Positions 41,120-48,403 of a stretch of DNA of 64,000 nt are shown here, one piece after another. Each line of letters starts with the position of its first letter. The stretch's first letter is position 1. The DNA comes from Streptomyces zhihengii (GTDB taxonomy: Bacteria; Actinomycetota; Actinomycetes; Streptomycetales; Streptomycetaceae), in assembly GCF_016919245.1 (NCBI RefSeq), contig NZ_JAFEJA010000001.1, forward strand, positions 3,320,001 through 3,384,000, written 5' to 3'. The position numbers and the translations under genes are program-made. Under the pieces are notes generated by a model. The model ran no database searches, was not told the origin of the DNA, and worked only from the letters and a program-made list of their open reading frames with translations.

Positions 41120-42541
41120 TCACGCCGTCGCGCGGAGCACGTTGCACAGGGTGTCGAGCGTCCCGCTCCAGGAGCTGTCCGAGGGGGTGCCGTAGCCGAC
41201 GACCAGGCCCTCCGGGCCGCCCGGGAGGGCCGACGGGTGGCGGAAGCGGGAGAGCCCCTGGACCTGGAGGCCGTGCCAGGCCGCCGCTCGCAGCGCCAGG
41301 GCCTCGCCGCCCGGGGGCAGTTCGAGGACGGCGTGCAGCCCGGCGGCGATCCCGCTCACCCGGACGTGGGGCGCGTCGCGGCGCAGGCGTTCCACCAGGT
41401 CGTCGCGGCGGCGCCGGTAGCGCAGCCGCATGGCCCGGACATGGCGGTCGTACGCGCCCGAGGTGAGGAACTCCGCGAGGGTGAGCTGGTCCGTGACGCC
41501 GGTCAGCCGCTGCTCGCCGCCGCTCGCGTCGAGCACCTCGCCGACGACGGGCTCGGGCAGCACCATCCAGGCGAGCCGCAGCCCCGGGGCCAGGGACTTG
41601 CTGGCGGTGCCGAAGTAGACGACCCGCTCGGGGTCGAGCCCCTGGAGCGCGCCCACCGGCTGGCGGTCGTAGCGGAACTCGCCGTCGTAGTCGTCCTCCA
41701 GGACCAGCCCGCCCGTCCGGCGCGCCCAGTCGACGACGGCGGCGCGGCCGGTGGGCGACAGCGGGACGCCGAGCGGGAACTGGTGCGCCGGCGTCATCAG
41801 CACCGCACCGGCCCCGTGCAGCGCCCCGGGCGGCTCGGGGCGGGTGCCGGTGGCGTCGAACGGCAGTGCGGAGAGGGCCAGTCCGGCGTCGGTGAGCAGA
41901 TCCCAGTGGATGTCCAGCCCGTAGGACTCGACGGCGGCCCGGCGCACCCCGCGGCGGGCCAGTGCCCGGCCCATGAGGGCGAGCCCGTGCGCGAATCCGG
42001 AGCAGATCAGGATGCGTTCGGGCGTGGCGTGCACCCCCCGGGCACGGGCCAGGTAGTCGGCGAGCGCGGTGCGCAGTTCGACGCGTCCGCGCGGATCGCC
42101 GTACCCGAACGCGTCGTCGGGGACGCCGGCGAGGGCCCGGCGGGCCGCCTTGAGCCAGGCGGCCCGGGGGAACGAGGCGACGTCGGGGCGCCCCGCCATC
42201 AGGCTGTAGGCGGGGCGGTCGCGCACCGGCCGGCTGCGCGTCGGCGCCGCGGGCGCCGGGGCTGGCGGCCGGACGGCGGGGCGCGGGGCGACCCGGGTGC
42301 CGGAGCCCTGCCGGGCGGTGAGCCAGCCCTCGGCGACGAGTTCGGCGTAGGCGTCGGCGACGGTGTTGCGGGCGATGCCGAGGTCGGCGGCGAGCGAACG
42401 GGAGGACGGGAGCCGGGTGCCGGGTGCGAGCCGGCCCGTGCGCACGGCGTCCCGCAGGGCGCCCATCAGGCCGGCGCGCAGACGCGGTCCGCTCAGGTCC
42501 AGGTGCAGGTCGGCACCGAAAGTGGCCCGGGAATCGGTCAT
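41120..42541 (-). CDS. MocR/PdxR-family PLP-dependent regulator
   Basis: 473 residues. A GntR-type winged helix at residues 15-85 (LRDAVRTGRLAPGTRLPSSR, LGIARNTVADAYAELVAEGW) is fused to an aminotransferase fold. PLP contacts appear in LEDDYDGEFRYDR and in FGTASKSLAPGLRLAW, with the Schiff-base lysine. MocR proteins sense PLP or amino compounds. It is divergent from an AhpD-like gene with only 47 bases between starts; both starts look leaderless (TATGGT and TACGGT boxes). It likely controls that gene pair. Confidence 0.94.
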   Translation of the reverse strand: MTDSRATFGADLHLDLSGPRLRAGLMGALRDAVRTGRLAPGTRLPSSRSLAADLGIARNTVADAYAELVAEGWLTARQGSGTRVAPRPAVRPPAPAPAAPTRSRPVRDRPAYSLMAGRPDVASFPRAAWLKAARRALAGVPDDAFGYGDPRGRVELRTALADYLARARGVHATPERILICSGFAHGLALMGRALARRGVRRAAVESYGLDIHWDLLTDAGLALSALPFDATGTRPEPPGALHGAGAVLMTPAHQFPLGVPLSPTGRAAVVDWARRTGGLVLEDDYDGEFRYDRQPVGALQGLDPERVVYFGTASKSLAPGLRLAWMVLPEPVVGEVLDASGGEQRLTGVTDQLTLAEFLTSGAYDRHVRAMRLRYRRRRDDLVERLRRDAPHVRVSGIAAGLHAVLELPPGGEALALRAAAWHGLQVQGLSRFRHPSALPGGPEGLVVGYGTPSDSSWSGTLDTLCNVLRATA

Positions 42542-42588
42542 GGGAATGGACCATACTCCTGCGCCACACGACGCCTACGGTCGGACGC

Positions 42589-43098
42589 ATGACGACGACA
42601 CCGACGGCATCCGAAGGCGGCTACGCCCCCGAGCACACCCCCCGGCTGAGCGTCTCCGGCGTGCTGCCCCACGTCTACAAGGCGGCGGCGCGGCTGGACG
42701 CGGAGGCCCGCAAGGGCCTCGACCCGAAGCTGGTCGAGCTGGTCAAGATCCGTGCCTCGCAGATCAACCACTGCGCGTTCTGCCTCGACATGCACAGCAA
42801 GGACGCGCTGGCCGCCGGGGAGTCGGTGGAGCGGATCGTGCAGCTGTCCGCGTGGGAGGAGTCGCGGCACTTCTACACGGAGAAGGAGATCGCGGCGCTC
42901 GAACTGACGGAGGCGGTGACGGTGCTCACCGACGGCTTCGTCCCCGACGAGGTGTTCGAGCGGGCGGCCAAGCAGTTCGAGGAGACGGAGCTGGCCCAGC
43001 TCGTCGCGTCCATCGGCATGATCAACTTCTGGAACCGCCTCGGCGTCGCCGGCCGCCTGACGCCCGGCCACTACCACCCGGGCTCCCCGAAGCACTGA
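42589..43098 (+). CDS. Carboxymuconolactone decarboxylase/AhpD-like protein
   Basis: 169 residues, all helical. The AhpD-type site QINHCAFCLDMH has Cys62, Cys65 and His69 for peroxidase or disulfide chemistry. TACGGT at 42575-42580 lies eight bases before the ATG. AhpD-like genes divergent from a MocR regulator are a recurrent actinomycete arrangement. It runs into the PEP-mutase-like gene 32 bases later. Role probably oxidative or electrophile detoxification. Confidence 0.93.
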   Translation: MTTTPTASEGGYAPEHTPRLSVSGVLPHVYKAAARLDAEARKGLDPKLVELVKIRASQINHCAFCLDMHSKDALAAGESVERIVQLSAWEESRHFYTEKEIAALELTEAVTVLTDGFVPDEVFERAAKQFEETELAQLVASIGMINFWNRLGVAGRLTPGHYHPGSPKH

Positions 43099-43130
43099 GC
43101 CGCCCGGAACCTGTCCACGGAAAGGCCGAC

Positions 43131-43883
43131 ATGACGAACACCGGGACGCAGTACTTCCGTTCACTGCACCACGGCAGGCATCCGGAGCATCCCCTGGTCC
43201 TGCCCGGACCGTGGGACGCGGCCGCCGCCCGGGCGTTCGCGGACGCCGGCTTCCCGGCCCTGGCGACGCCGAGCGCGGGGGTCGCGGCGTCGCTCGGGTA
43301 CGCGGACGGGGACGTGCCCGCGGACGAGATGTTCGCGGCCGTGACCCGGATCGCGCGGGCGGCCGGCGTACCGGTCAGCGCGGACCTGGAGGGCGGGTAC
43401 GGGCTGCCGCCGAAGGAGCTGGTCGAGCGGACCCTCGCGACGGGCGCGGTCGGCTGCAACCTGGAGGACAGCGGCCCGTCCGGCGCGCTCGCGGACCCGC
43501 ACCGGCACGCGGACTGGCTGGCCGAGGTGTGCGCGGAGGCCGACGGCGCGCTGTTCGTGAACGCCCGCGTGGACACGTATCTGCGCGGCGACACGGACCC
43601 GGAGGCGGCGGTCGCCCGGATCACCCTCTACGAGGCCGCCGGGGTGCACGGCGTCTACCCGATCACGGCGCCGCCGGAGCATCTGCCGGTACTGGCGGCC
43701 GCGACGACGCTCCCGGTCAACGTCCACGCCGCCGCGACCGCTCCCCCGGTCGCGGCGCTCGGCCGGCTCGGCGCCCGCCGGATCACCTTCGGCCCGGGCC
43801 TTCAGCGGCGGGCGCTCGGGGCCGTGGCGGAGATGGCCCGCGAGCTGGCCGGATTCCCCCCGGACGCGGCGCCGACCCTCTGA
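43131..43883 (+). CDS. Isocitrate lyase/PEP mutase-family enzyme
   Basis: 250 residues, TIM-barrel. Substrate-site motifs of the PEP mutase/isocitrate lyase superfamily are visible: LPGPWDAAAARAFADAGFPA, VSADLEGGYG, VGCNLEDS and FVNARVDTYL. The cysteine loop of true isocitrate lyases is absent, so this is the small 2-methylisocitrate lyase-like or phosphonopyruvate-type group; the reaction is unknown. Probably co-transcribed with the AhpD-like gene. Confidence 0.9.
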   Translation: MTNTGTQYFRSLHHGRHPEHPLVLPGPWDAAAARAFADAGFPALATPSAGVAASLGYADGDVPADEMFAAVTRIARAAGVPVSADLEGGYGLPPKELVERTLATGAVGCNLEDSGPSGALADPHRHADWLAEVCAEADGALFVNARVDTYLRGDTDPEAAVARITLYEAAGVHGVYPITAPPEHLPVLAAATTLPVNVHAAATAPPVAALGRLGARRITFGPGLQRRALGAVAEMARELAGFPPDAAPTL

Positions 43884-43934
43884 AGAGGCTCAACTCCCTT
43901 GCCCCGTCCGTCTCGCCGCACGGACGATCGAGGC

Positions 43935-44276
43935 ATGTTCGGACTGACGAAGCGGGATGCGCAGACCATTTTCGTACGGGACTCGGACGCCGTGACCGCC
44001 GCGCTCGGAAAGGCACTGGCCGAGGCCCCGCCGGAGGAGCGGCCCGGTCTGGAGCGTGCGCTGGAGATCGCCGGCGGCGTCTGTTCGTCCTCCGAGGCCG
44101 AGACGCAGGCCCGCTGGGTCCGCGCCCACCTGGACGCGGCGGCGGTGACGGGCCCGGCCGACTCGGTCACGGCGATCAAGGCGCTGCGCGAGGCCGCACC
44201 GGGGATGAGCCTGCTCGCCGCGGTCGAACTGGCCCGCACCACACGGGCGGTGGAGGACGCGCGGGGCGCCGCGTAG
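43935..44276 (+). CDS. Small helical protein with L7/L12-like C-terminus
   Basis: 113 residues from ATG 43935. The tail DSVTAIKALREAAPGMSLLAAVELA resembles in pattern the ribosomal L7/L12 C-terminal helix pair (IKxVRExxGxxLxEAxxLV), here DSVTAIKALREAAPG and SLLAAVELA. A single Cys lies mid-protein. No ribosome-binding site is obvious. Function unknown; the similarity is weak. Confidence 0.65.
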   Translation: MFGLTKRDAQTIFVRDSDAVTAALGKALAEAPPEERPGLERALEIAGGVCSSSEAETQARWVRAHLDAAAVTGPADSVTAIKALREAAPGMSLLAAVELARTTRAVEDARGAA

Positions 44277-44452
44277 CGCGGGTGGCGGGCGGGGCGCGGC
44301 ACGCGAGGGCGGGCGGGGCGTCCCGCCGGTTCCGCCGGGTCGGGCGCTGTCCCGATCCCTTCGATCTTTGGCCGTGGCAGGTGTGGAGAGCGCCGGGCGG
44401 GGCGCGGACCATGAGGGAGTTCGTTCGCCGTCGTGACGAGGGAGGGGCCGAC

Positions 44453-44659
44453 GTGGCTCTGGAGATGCGAGACCGGTGTGAGCGCTGCGAGACGGCCGTC
44501 CTGGCGGCCGACGGGCCCGCGCGGATCTGTTCGTACGAGTGCAGCTTCTGCGTGGCCTGCGCCGACGCCATGACGGGTGTGTGCCCCAACTGCGGTGGCG
44601 AACTGGTGCCCCGGCCGCGCCGCGCCGCCGCGGACCCCGCCGGGACGCGGGACGCCTGA
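44453..44659 (+). CDS. DUF1272 zinc-ribbon protein
   Basis: 68 residues from GTG 44453, behind GGGAGGGG. Four Cys pairs (CERCETAV, CSYECSFCVAC, CPNCGGELV) match DUF1272, a small zinc protein of unknown role. An ATG at 44411 in frame would add 14 residues but has no comparable site. Confidence 0.9.
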   Translation: MALEMRDRCERCETAVLAADGPARICSYECSFCVACADAMTGVCPNCGGELVPRPRRAAADPAGTRDA

Positions 44660-44690
44660 GCCGGTCCGGGGCGCCCACCCCGAGGGCGGC

Positions 44691-44770
44691 GCGGGGGCGG
44701 ATCGGGAGCCGTTCAGGGACCGTTCGGGGGCCGTTCAGGGACCGTCGGGGGCGGATCGGGGGCGGATCGG
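44691..44770. repeat. GC-rich short tandem repeats
   Basis: Alternating copies of GGGGGCGGATCGG and GCCGTTCAGGGACCGTTC between the DUF1272 gene and the next promoter. The GGCGGATCG unit is the one found at the rocD 3' end. Confidence 0.55.
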
Positions 44771-44779
44771 GCGACCATA

Positions 44780-44798
44780 TATCTTGACGATCGAGATA
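44780..44798. promoter_or_regulatory. MarR-type operator at the promoter of the next gene
   Basis: TATCTTGACGATCGAGATA is a 19-base imperfect palindrome (arms TATCT/AGATA) in an AT-rich patch 32 bases before the GTG at 44830. GATACT (44795-44800) may be the -10. The shape resembles TCTTGA-type sites of MarR regulators; no MarR gene is in the window. Confidence 0.5.
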
Positions 44799-44829
44799 CT
44801 TTGCATCCTCGATCCAGAAGGGCACGCCC

Positions 44830-45498
44830 GTGTCACTGCTGTTCGCCGTTCTCGCGGCCGGTCAACTCGCCCTGGCCGTCGCCTTGGCGCGGTACGTGCG
44901 GACGGCTCCCGGGCGCCTCGCCCTCATACCCGCCCTGACCTGCGCCGCCCTGGTCTGGGACAACGGGGTGATCGCGCTGGGCGCCGCCATGGGCGAAGGG
45001 CCGCTCCTGGAAGCGCTCAACACGCCCCGTTTCGTGCTGCATGCCCTGCTCACGCCGCTCCTCGTCATCTGGGCGCTGACGGCGGCGGAGTGCGCCGGCG
45101 TGCGCGCCGCCTCCCGCCCGCCGCTGCGCATCGCCGCGGGCGTGCTCACCCTGCTGCTGATCGTCGCGGGCACCGCCCACGACATCGTCGGGCTGTCCCT
45201 GAGCCCCGAGGAGTGGCACGGAGTCCTGCGCTACGCGAACGACGCCCCCTCCCCCGTCGGCCCGCTGCCGGCCATCGTGACCGGCCTGGTGGTCCTCGGC
45301 GCCGGGATCGCCGTCTGGCGGCGCACGGGCTTCGGGCCGCTCGCCGTCACGGCGGCCGTCATGGTCGTCGTCTCCGGGGCCGCCGCGGGAATCCCCGTGC
45401 TCGGCAACGCGGGCGAGGTCGTCCTCGCCACGGGGTTCCTGCTCACCGTCCGCCGCTTCCTTCCCGGCCGGACGGCTCCGGAGGCGGCCACCGCCTGA
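44830..45498 (+). CDS. Seven-helix membrane protein of unknown function
   Basis: 222 residues from GTG 44830, AAGGG eight bases upstream. Six or seven helices (LFAVLAAGQLALAVALARYV, ALLTPLLVIWALTAAECAG, LPAIVTGLVVLGAGIAVW). His and Trp residues in loops (DIVGLSLSPEEWHGVLRYAND). No transporter or enzyme signature. It seems individually regulated through the palindrome at 44780, and ends at its own terminator. Confidence 0.8.
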   Translation: MSLLFAVLAAGQLALAVALARYVRTAPGRLALIPALTCAALVWDNGVIALGAAMGEGPLLEALNTPRFVLHALLTPLLVIWALTAAECAGVRAASRPPLRIAAGVLTLLLIVAGTAHDIVGLSLSPEEWHGVLRYANDAPSPVGPLPAIVTGLVVLGAGIAVWRRTGFGPLAVTAAVMVVVSGAAAGIPVLGNAGEVVLATGFLLTVRRFLPGRTAPEAATA

Positions 45499-45525
45499 CC
45501 GCGCGCCACGCATCGCCGCAGGTCG

Positions 45526-45555
45526 CACCGGATCGCGGGAACCCGCGACCCGGTG
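45526..45555 (+). terminator. Terminator of the 44830 gene
   Basis: 14-base stem with one mismatch (45526-45539 with 45542-45555). The following 245 bases up to 45801 hold the promoter of the next gene and a small GTCACCC/GGGTGAC hairpin at 45646-45663; no gene is seen. Confidence 0.75.
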
Positions 45556-45801
45556 TCCCGCGACCCGCTCGCGCACGACGCAAAAGACTTTCAAGTACCG
45601 GGGGAAAGAACCTCACCCACCCCACCGGAGCCCGCGACGCAATGCGTCACCCTCCCGGGTGACTTGGGCCGATCGGACTGGATTTCGGGCCGGTGGGCGG
45701 GCATATGCTCGCCGCGACAACTCCAGACATGCGTCGGCCCCCGGCCGGGACTGCGAATCCCGATCGAGGGCCTGACCACCGAGGAAGTACGAGGCTTCCC
45801 G

Positions 45802-46701
45802 ATGGATACCCCGCAGATTAGCGCGCCCTCGCGCGCCCCGTCCCGCGTTCCCGGGCGCGTCACCGCTTTCGGCGTCGTCCACGTCCACGCGATCCACACC
45901 GAGCGCTTCACCATCGTCGGCAACCACCTCGCCCAGCACGGCGCGTTGTCGCTGACCGCTATCGGGCTCGCCGTGCACATCCAGTCGCTGCCCGACGGCG
46001 CGAAGGTCGGCGTCAAGGCGCTCTCCGCCCGCTTCCCGGAGAGCGAGGCCCGGATCGCCACCGCCCTGCGCGAGCTGGAGACCCACAGCTACCTGCGGCG
46101 CTTCGTGGAGCGCCTTCCCGGCGGCAAGGTCGTCACCCGCACGCTCTCGTACGCCCGGCCGGAGGGGGTTCGCGAGGCAGTGCCCCCGGAGCCGGTGCGG
46201 CCCGTGGAGCCCGTGCGGCCCGCCCCCGCCCCCGTCGCCCCCGTCGAGCCCGAGCCCGAGCCGGTGCCGGTGCCGGAAGCCGCCGCCCCGCCGCCGGAGC
46301 CCGGGACACCCCCGGCCCCGCTCCCGGAGCCCGCCGCGTACGACCCGGACCGCCACCGCACCGCCTCCGGCCTGCTCTCCGCGCTGCGGCGCGACGACGC
46401 CCGCCTGCTGCTCTCCGCGCACGAGGTGCGCCGACTGACCCCCGCCGTCTCCGCCTGGCTCGAACGCGAGGCCCACCCCGACGCCGTCCGCCTCGCTCTC
46501 ACCACCGGCCTGCCCGCCACCCTCAGACGCCCCGCCGGCCTCCTCGCCCACCGCCTCGCCACCCTCCTGCCGCCACCCCTCCCGGCTCCGCCGCCCCCGC
46601 CCCTCCCGATGCGGAACTGCGACGGCTGCGAACGCGGCATCCGCGCCCCGGAGGGGGAGCTGTGCCGCGACTGCCGGGGCACGGCGGCGAGGGCCGCCTA
46701 G
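45802..46701 (+). CDS. Helix-turn-helix protein with proline-rich middle and zinc tail
   Basis: 299 residues from ATG 45802. Residues 25-115 form a winged helix of the type seen in replication/plasmid proteins (TIVGNHLAQHGALSLTAIGL, VKALSARFPESEARIATALREL). A Pro/Glu/Val-rich stretch follows (PVRPVEPVRPAPAPV), then a helical domain (LLSALRRDDARLLLSAHEVRRL) and a C-terminal four-Cys ribbon (CDGCERGI, LCRDCRG). Streptomycetes have several paralogues. Probably a DNA-binding regulator; target unknown. Confidence 0.85.
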   Translation: MDTPQISAPSRAPSRVPGRVTAFGVVHVHAIHTERFTIVGNHLAQHGALSLTAIGLAVHIQSLPDGAKVGVKALSARFPESEARIATALRELETHSYLRRFVERLPGGKVVTRTLSYARPEGVREAVPPEPVRPVEPVRPAPAPVAPVEPEPEPVPVPEAAAPPPEPGTPPAPLPEPAAYDPDRHRTASGLLSALRRDDARLLLSAHEVRRLTPAVSAWLEREAHPDAVRLALTTGLPATLRRPAGLLAHRLATLLPPPLPAPPPPPLPMRNCDGCERGIRAPEGELCRDCRGTAARAA

Positions 46702-46753
46702 CATGAGAGGGACGACCCCTGCCGCCGGGTACGGACGACGAGGAGCGAGCCCC

Positions 46754-47344
46754 ATGACCATCGCCCCGGACGACGCTCAGCACGACGCCCGCCTGTACGA
46801 GGTCATGCGCGAGTTCGTCCAGTCCATGGACGACACCCTTCCCGGCAAGTTCGAGATCACCAAGGAAGGGATCGTCCACGACATGATGTCGCCCGCACGG
46901 CCGCACGAGCTCACCGTGCTGCGTGTCCGCCGGCGCCTCGAACAGGTGCTTCCGGAGGGCTTGGTGGCGCACACCGGCACGCCCGACGTGGAGCACGCGG
47001 GCGAAGGCGTCATGCGCCACCCGGACGTGATGGTCATCGCCGAGGCCGACATGGAGGGCGAGGGCTCGTTCGACCCGTACACCGTGCTCGCCGCGATCGA
47101 GGTCGTCTCCCGCTCCAACCCGGACAACGACTGGGTGGGCAAGATGCGCGACTACCCCTTGCTCGGCATCCCGGTCTACGCGCTCTTCGACCCCCGCACC
47201 GGTTCCGGCGCGGTACTCGGCGACATCCACACCACCCCGGCGGGCCCGCGCTACGCCGCCCGCCGGGAGTTCGTGTACGGCGAGAAGGTCACCATCGGCG
47301 ACTGGACGATCCCGACCGAGGGGCTGCCGCTGTACGCGGACTGA
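46754..47344 (+). CDS. Uma2-family (DUF820) restriction-like nuclease
   Basis: 196 residues from ATG 46754, AGGAG eight bases upstream. The PD-(D/E)XK core is visible as RHPDVMVIAE (Asp) then LAAIEVVSRSNPDNDWVGK (Glu, Lys). Uma2 proteins are abundant in cyanobacteria and actinomycetes, often as solitary genes; their physiological substrate is unknown. Confidence 0.93.
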   Translation: MTIAPDDAQHDARLYEVMREFVQSMDDTLPGKFEITKEGIVHDMMSPARPHELTVLRVRRRLEQVLPEGLVAHTGTPDVEHAGEGVMRHPDVMVIAEADMEGEGSFDPYTVLAAIEVVSRSNPDNDWVGKMRDYPLLGIPVYALFDPRTGSGAVLGDIHTTPAGPRYAARREFVYGEKVTIGDWTIPTEGLPLYAD

Positions 47345-47386
47345 TCAGGCGTCCGCCCGTACGTCACGACACCCGCCGGTACGCGG

Positions 47387-47419
47387 CGGACCCGCACGCT
47401 CGGCGAGCGTGCGGGTCCG
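47387..47419. terminator. Bidirectional terminator
   Basis: Perfect 15-base stem (47387-47401 with 47405-47419) and three-base loop between the convergent Uma2 gene and the betaine operon. Confidence 0.88.
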
Positions 47420-47439
47420 GTCCGGGGAGCGCGGGGCGT

Positions 47440-48402
47440 TCAGCCCTGCGGCAGCCACTCCCGCCAGGTCGGCTCGTTCGCGGCGACCCACTTCCTCGCG
47501 GCCTCCTCGGGCGAGAGCTTCTGCTCCGCGATCATCAGGGAGACCTCGTTCTGTTCCTTCTCCGTCCAGCGGAACTTCTTCAGGAAGGCGGCCGCGTCGC
47601 CGCCCTTGTCCGCGAAGCGGGTGTTGAGGAACTTCTGGAGGGGGGTGTGGGGGTAGGCGCAGGCGACCTCGTCCGGGTCGGCGTCGCAGCCCTCGGTGTA
47701 CTCGGGGAGCTTCACCTCCGTCATGGGCACCTTCTCGAAGAGCCACTGGGGCTTGTACCAGTAGGAGAGGAACGGCTTCTTCGCCTTGGCGAACTGCTGG
47801 ATCTGGGTGATCTGCGCCGCCTCGGAGCCGGCGAAGACGACCTGGTAGTCCAGGTCCAGGTTCTTCACCAGGGCCTTGTCGTTGGTGACGTAGGACGGGG
47901 AGCCGTCCAGCAACTGGCCCTTGCCGCCGCTCTCCGCGGTGCGGAGCTGGTCGGCGTACTTGTCGAGGTTCTTCCAGTCGGTGACGTCCGGGTGCTGCTC
48001 GGCGAAGTACGTGGGCACGAACCAGCCGATGTGGCCGGTGACCCCGAGGTCGCCGCCGCGGGTGATGGTGCCCTTGTCCTCGATGTAGCGCTGCTCCTGC
48101 TCCGGGTGGCCCCAGTCCTCCAGGATGGCGTCCACCCGGCCCTGGCTGAGCGCGTCCCAGGCCGGGACCTCGTCGATCTGGACGGTGTCGACGCGGTAGC
48201 CGAGCTCCTTCTCCAGCAGGTACTGCGCGACGGCGACATTGGCCTGCGCGCCCACCCAGGACTGCACGGACAGGGTGACCGTGCGGGCACCCTGGGCGGC
48301 GGCGTACGGGGACGCCTGCTTCGTCATGTCGGCCGCGCCGCAGCCGGTGAGCACGGTCAGACCGAGGGCGGCGGCGAGGACGGCGAAACGCGGGCGAGCC
48401 AT
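47440..48402 (-). CDS. Glycine betaine ABC transporter substrate-binding lipoprotein
   Basis: 320 residues with lipobox LTGC (Cys21). The OpuAC/ProX fold shows VQSWVGAQANVAVAQYLLE, the region VDAILEDWGHPEQ and LSYWYKPQWLF, whose aromatics form the quaternary-ammonium cage. It is the last gene of the choline/betaine operon, one base after the permease stop. It captures betaine or choline outside for osmoprotection or as a substrate for BetA/BetB. Confidence 0.93.
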   Translation of the reverse strand: MARPRFAVLAAALGLTVLTGCGAADMTKQASPYAAAQGARTVTLSVQSWVGAQANVAVAQYLLEKELGYRVDTVQIDEVPAWDALSQGRVDAILEDWGHPEQEQRYIEDKGTITRGGDLGVTGHIGWFVPTYFAEQHPDVTDWKNLDKYADQLRTAESGGKGQLLDGSPSYVTNDKALVKNLDLDYQVVFAGSEAAQITQIQQFAKAKKPFLSYWYKPQWLFEKVPMTEVKLPEYTEGCDADPDEVACAYPHTPLQKFLNTRFADKGGDAAAFLKKFRWTEKEQNEVSLMIAEQKLSPEEAARKWVAANEPTWREWLPQG

Positions 48403-48403
48403 G

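Noticed and set aside
45802..46701. Phage replication gene marking a prophage
   Set aside because: Winged helix is similar but no other phage gene is near and paralogues are common in Streptomyces.
38395..47344. Secondary-metabolite cluster
   Set aside because: No PKS, NRPS, terpene or RiPP genes; a loose mix of unrelated small transcription units.
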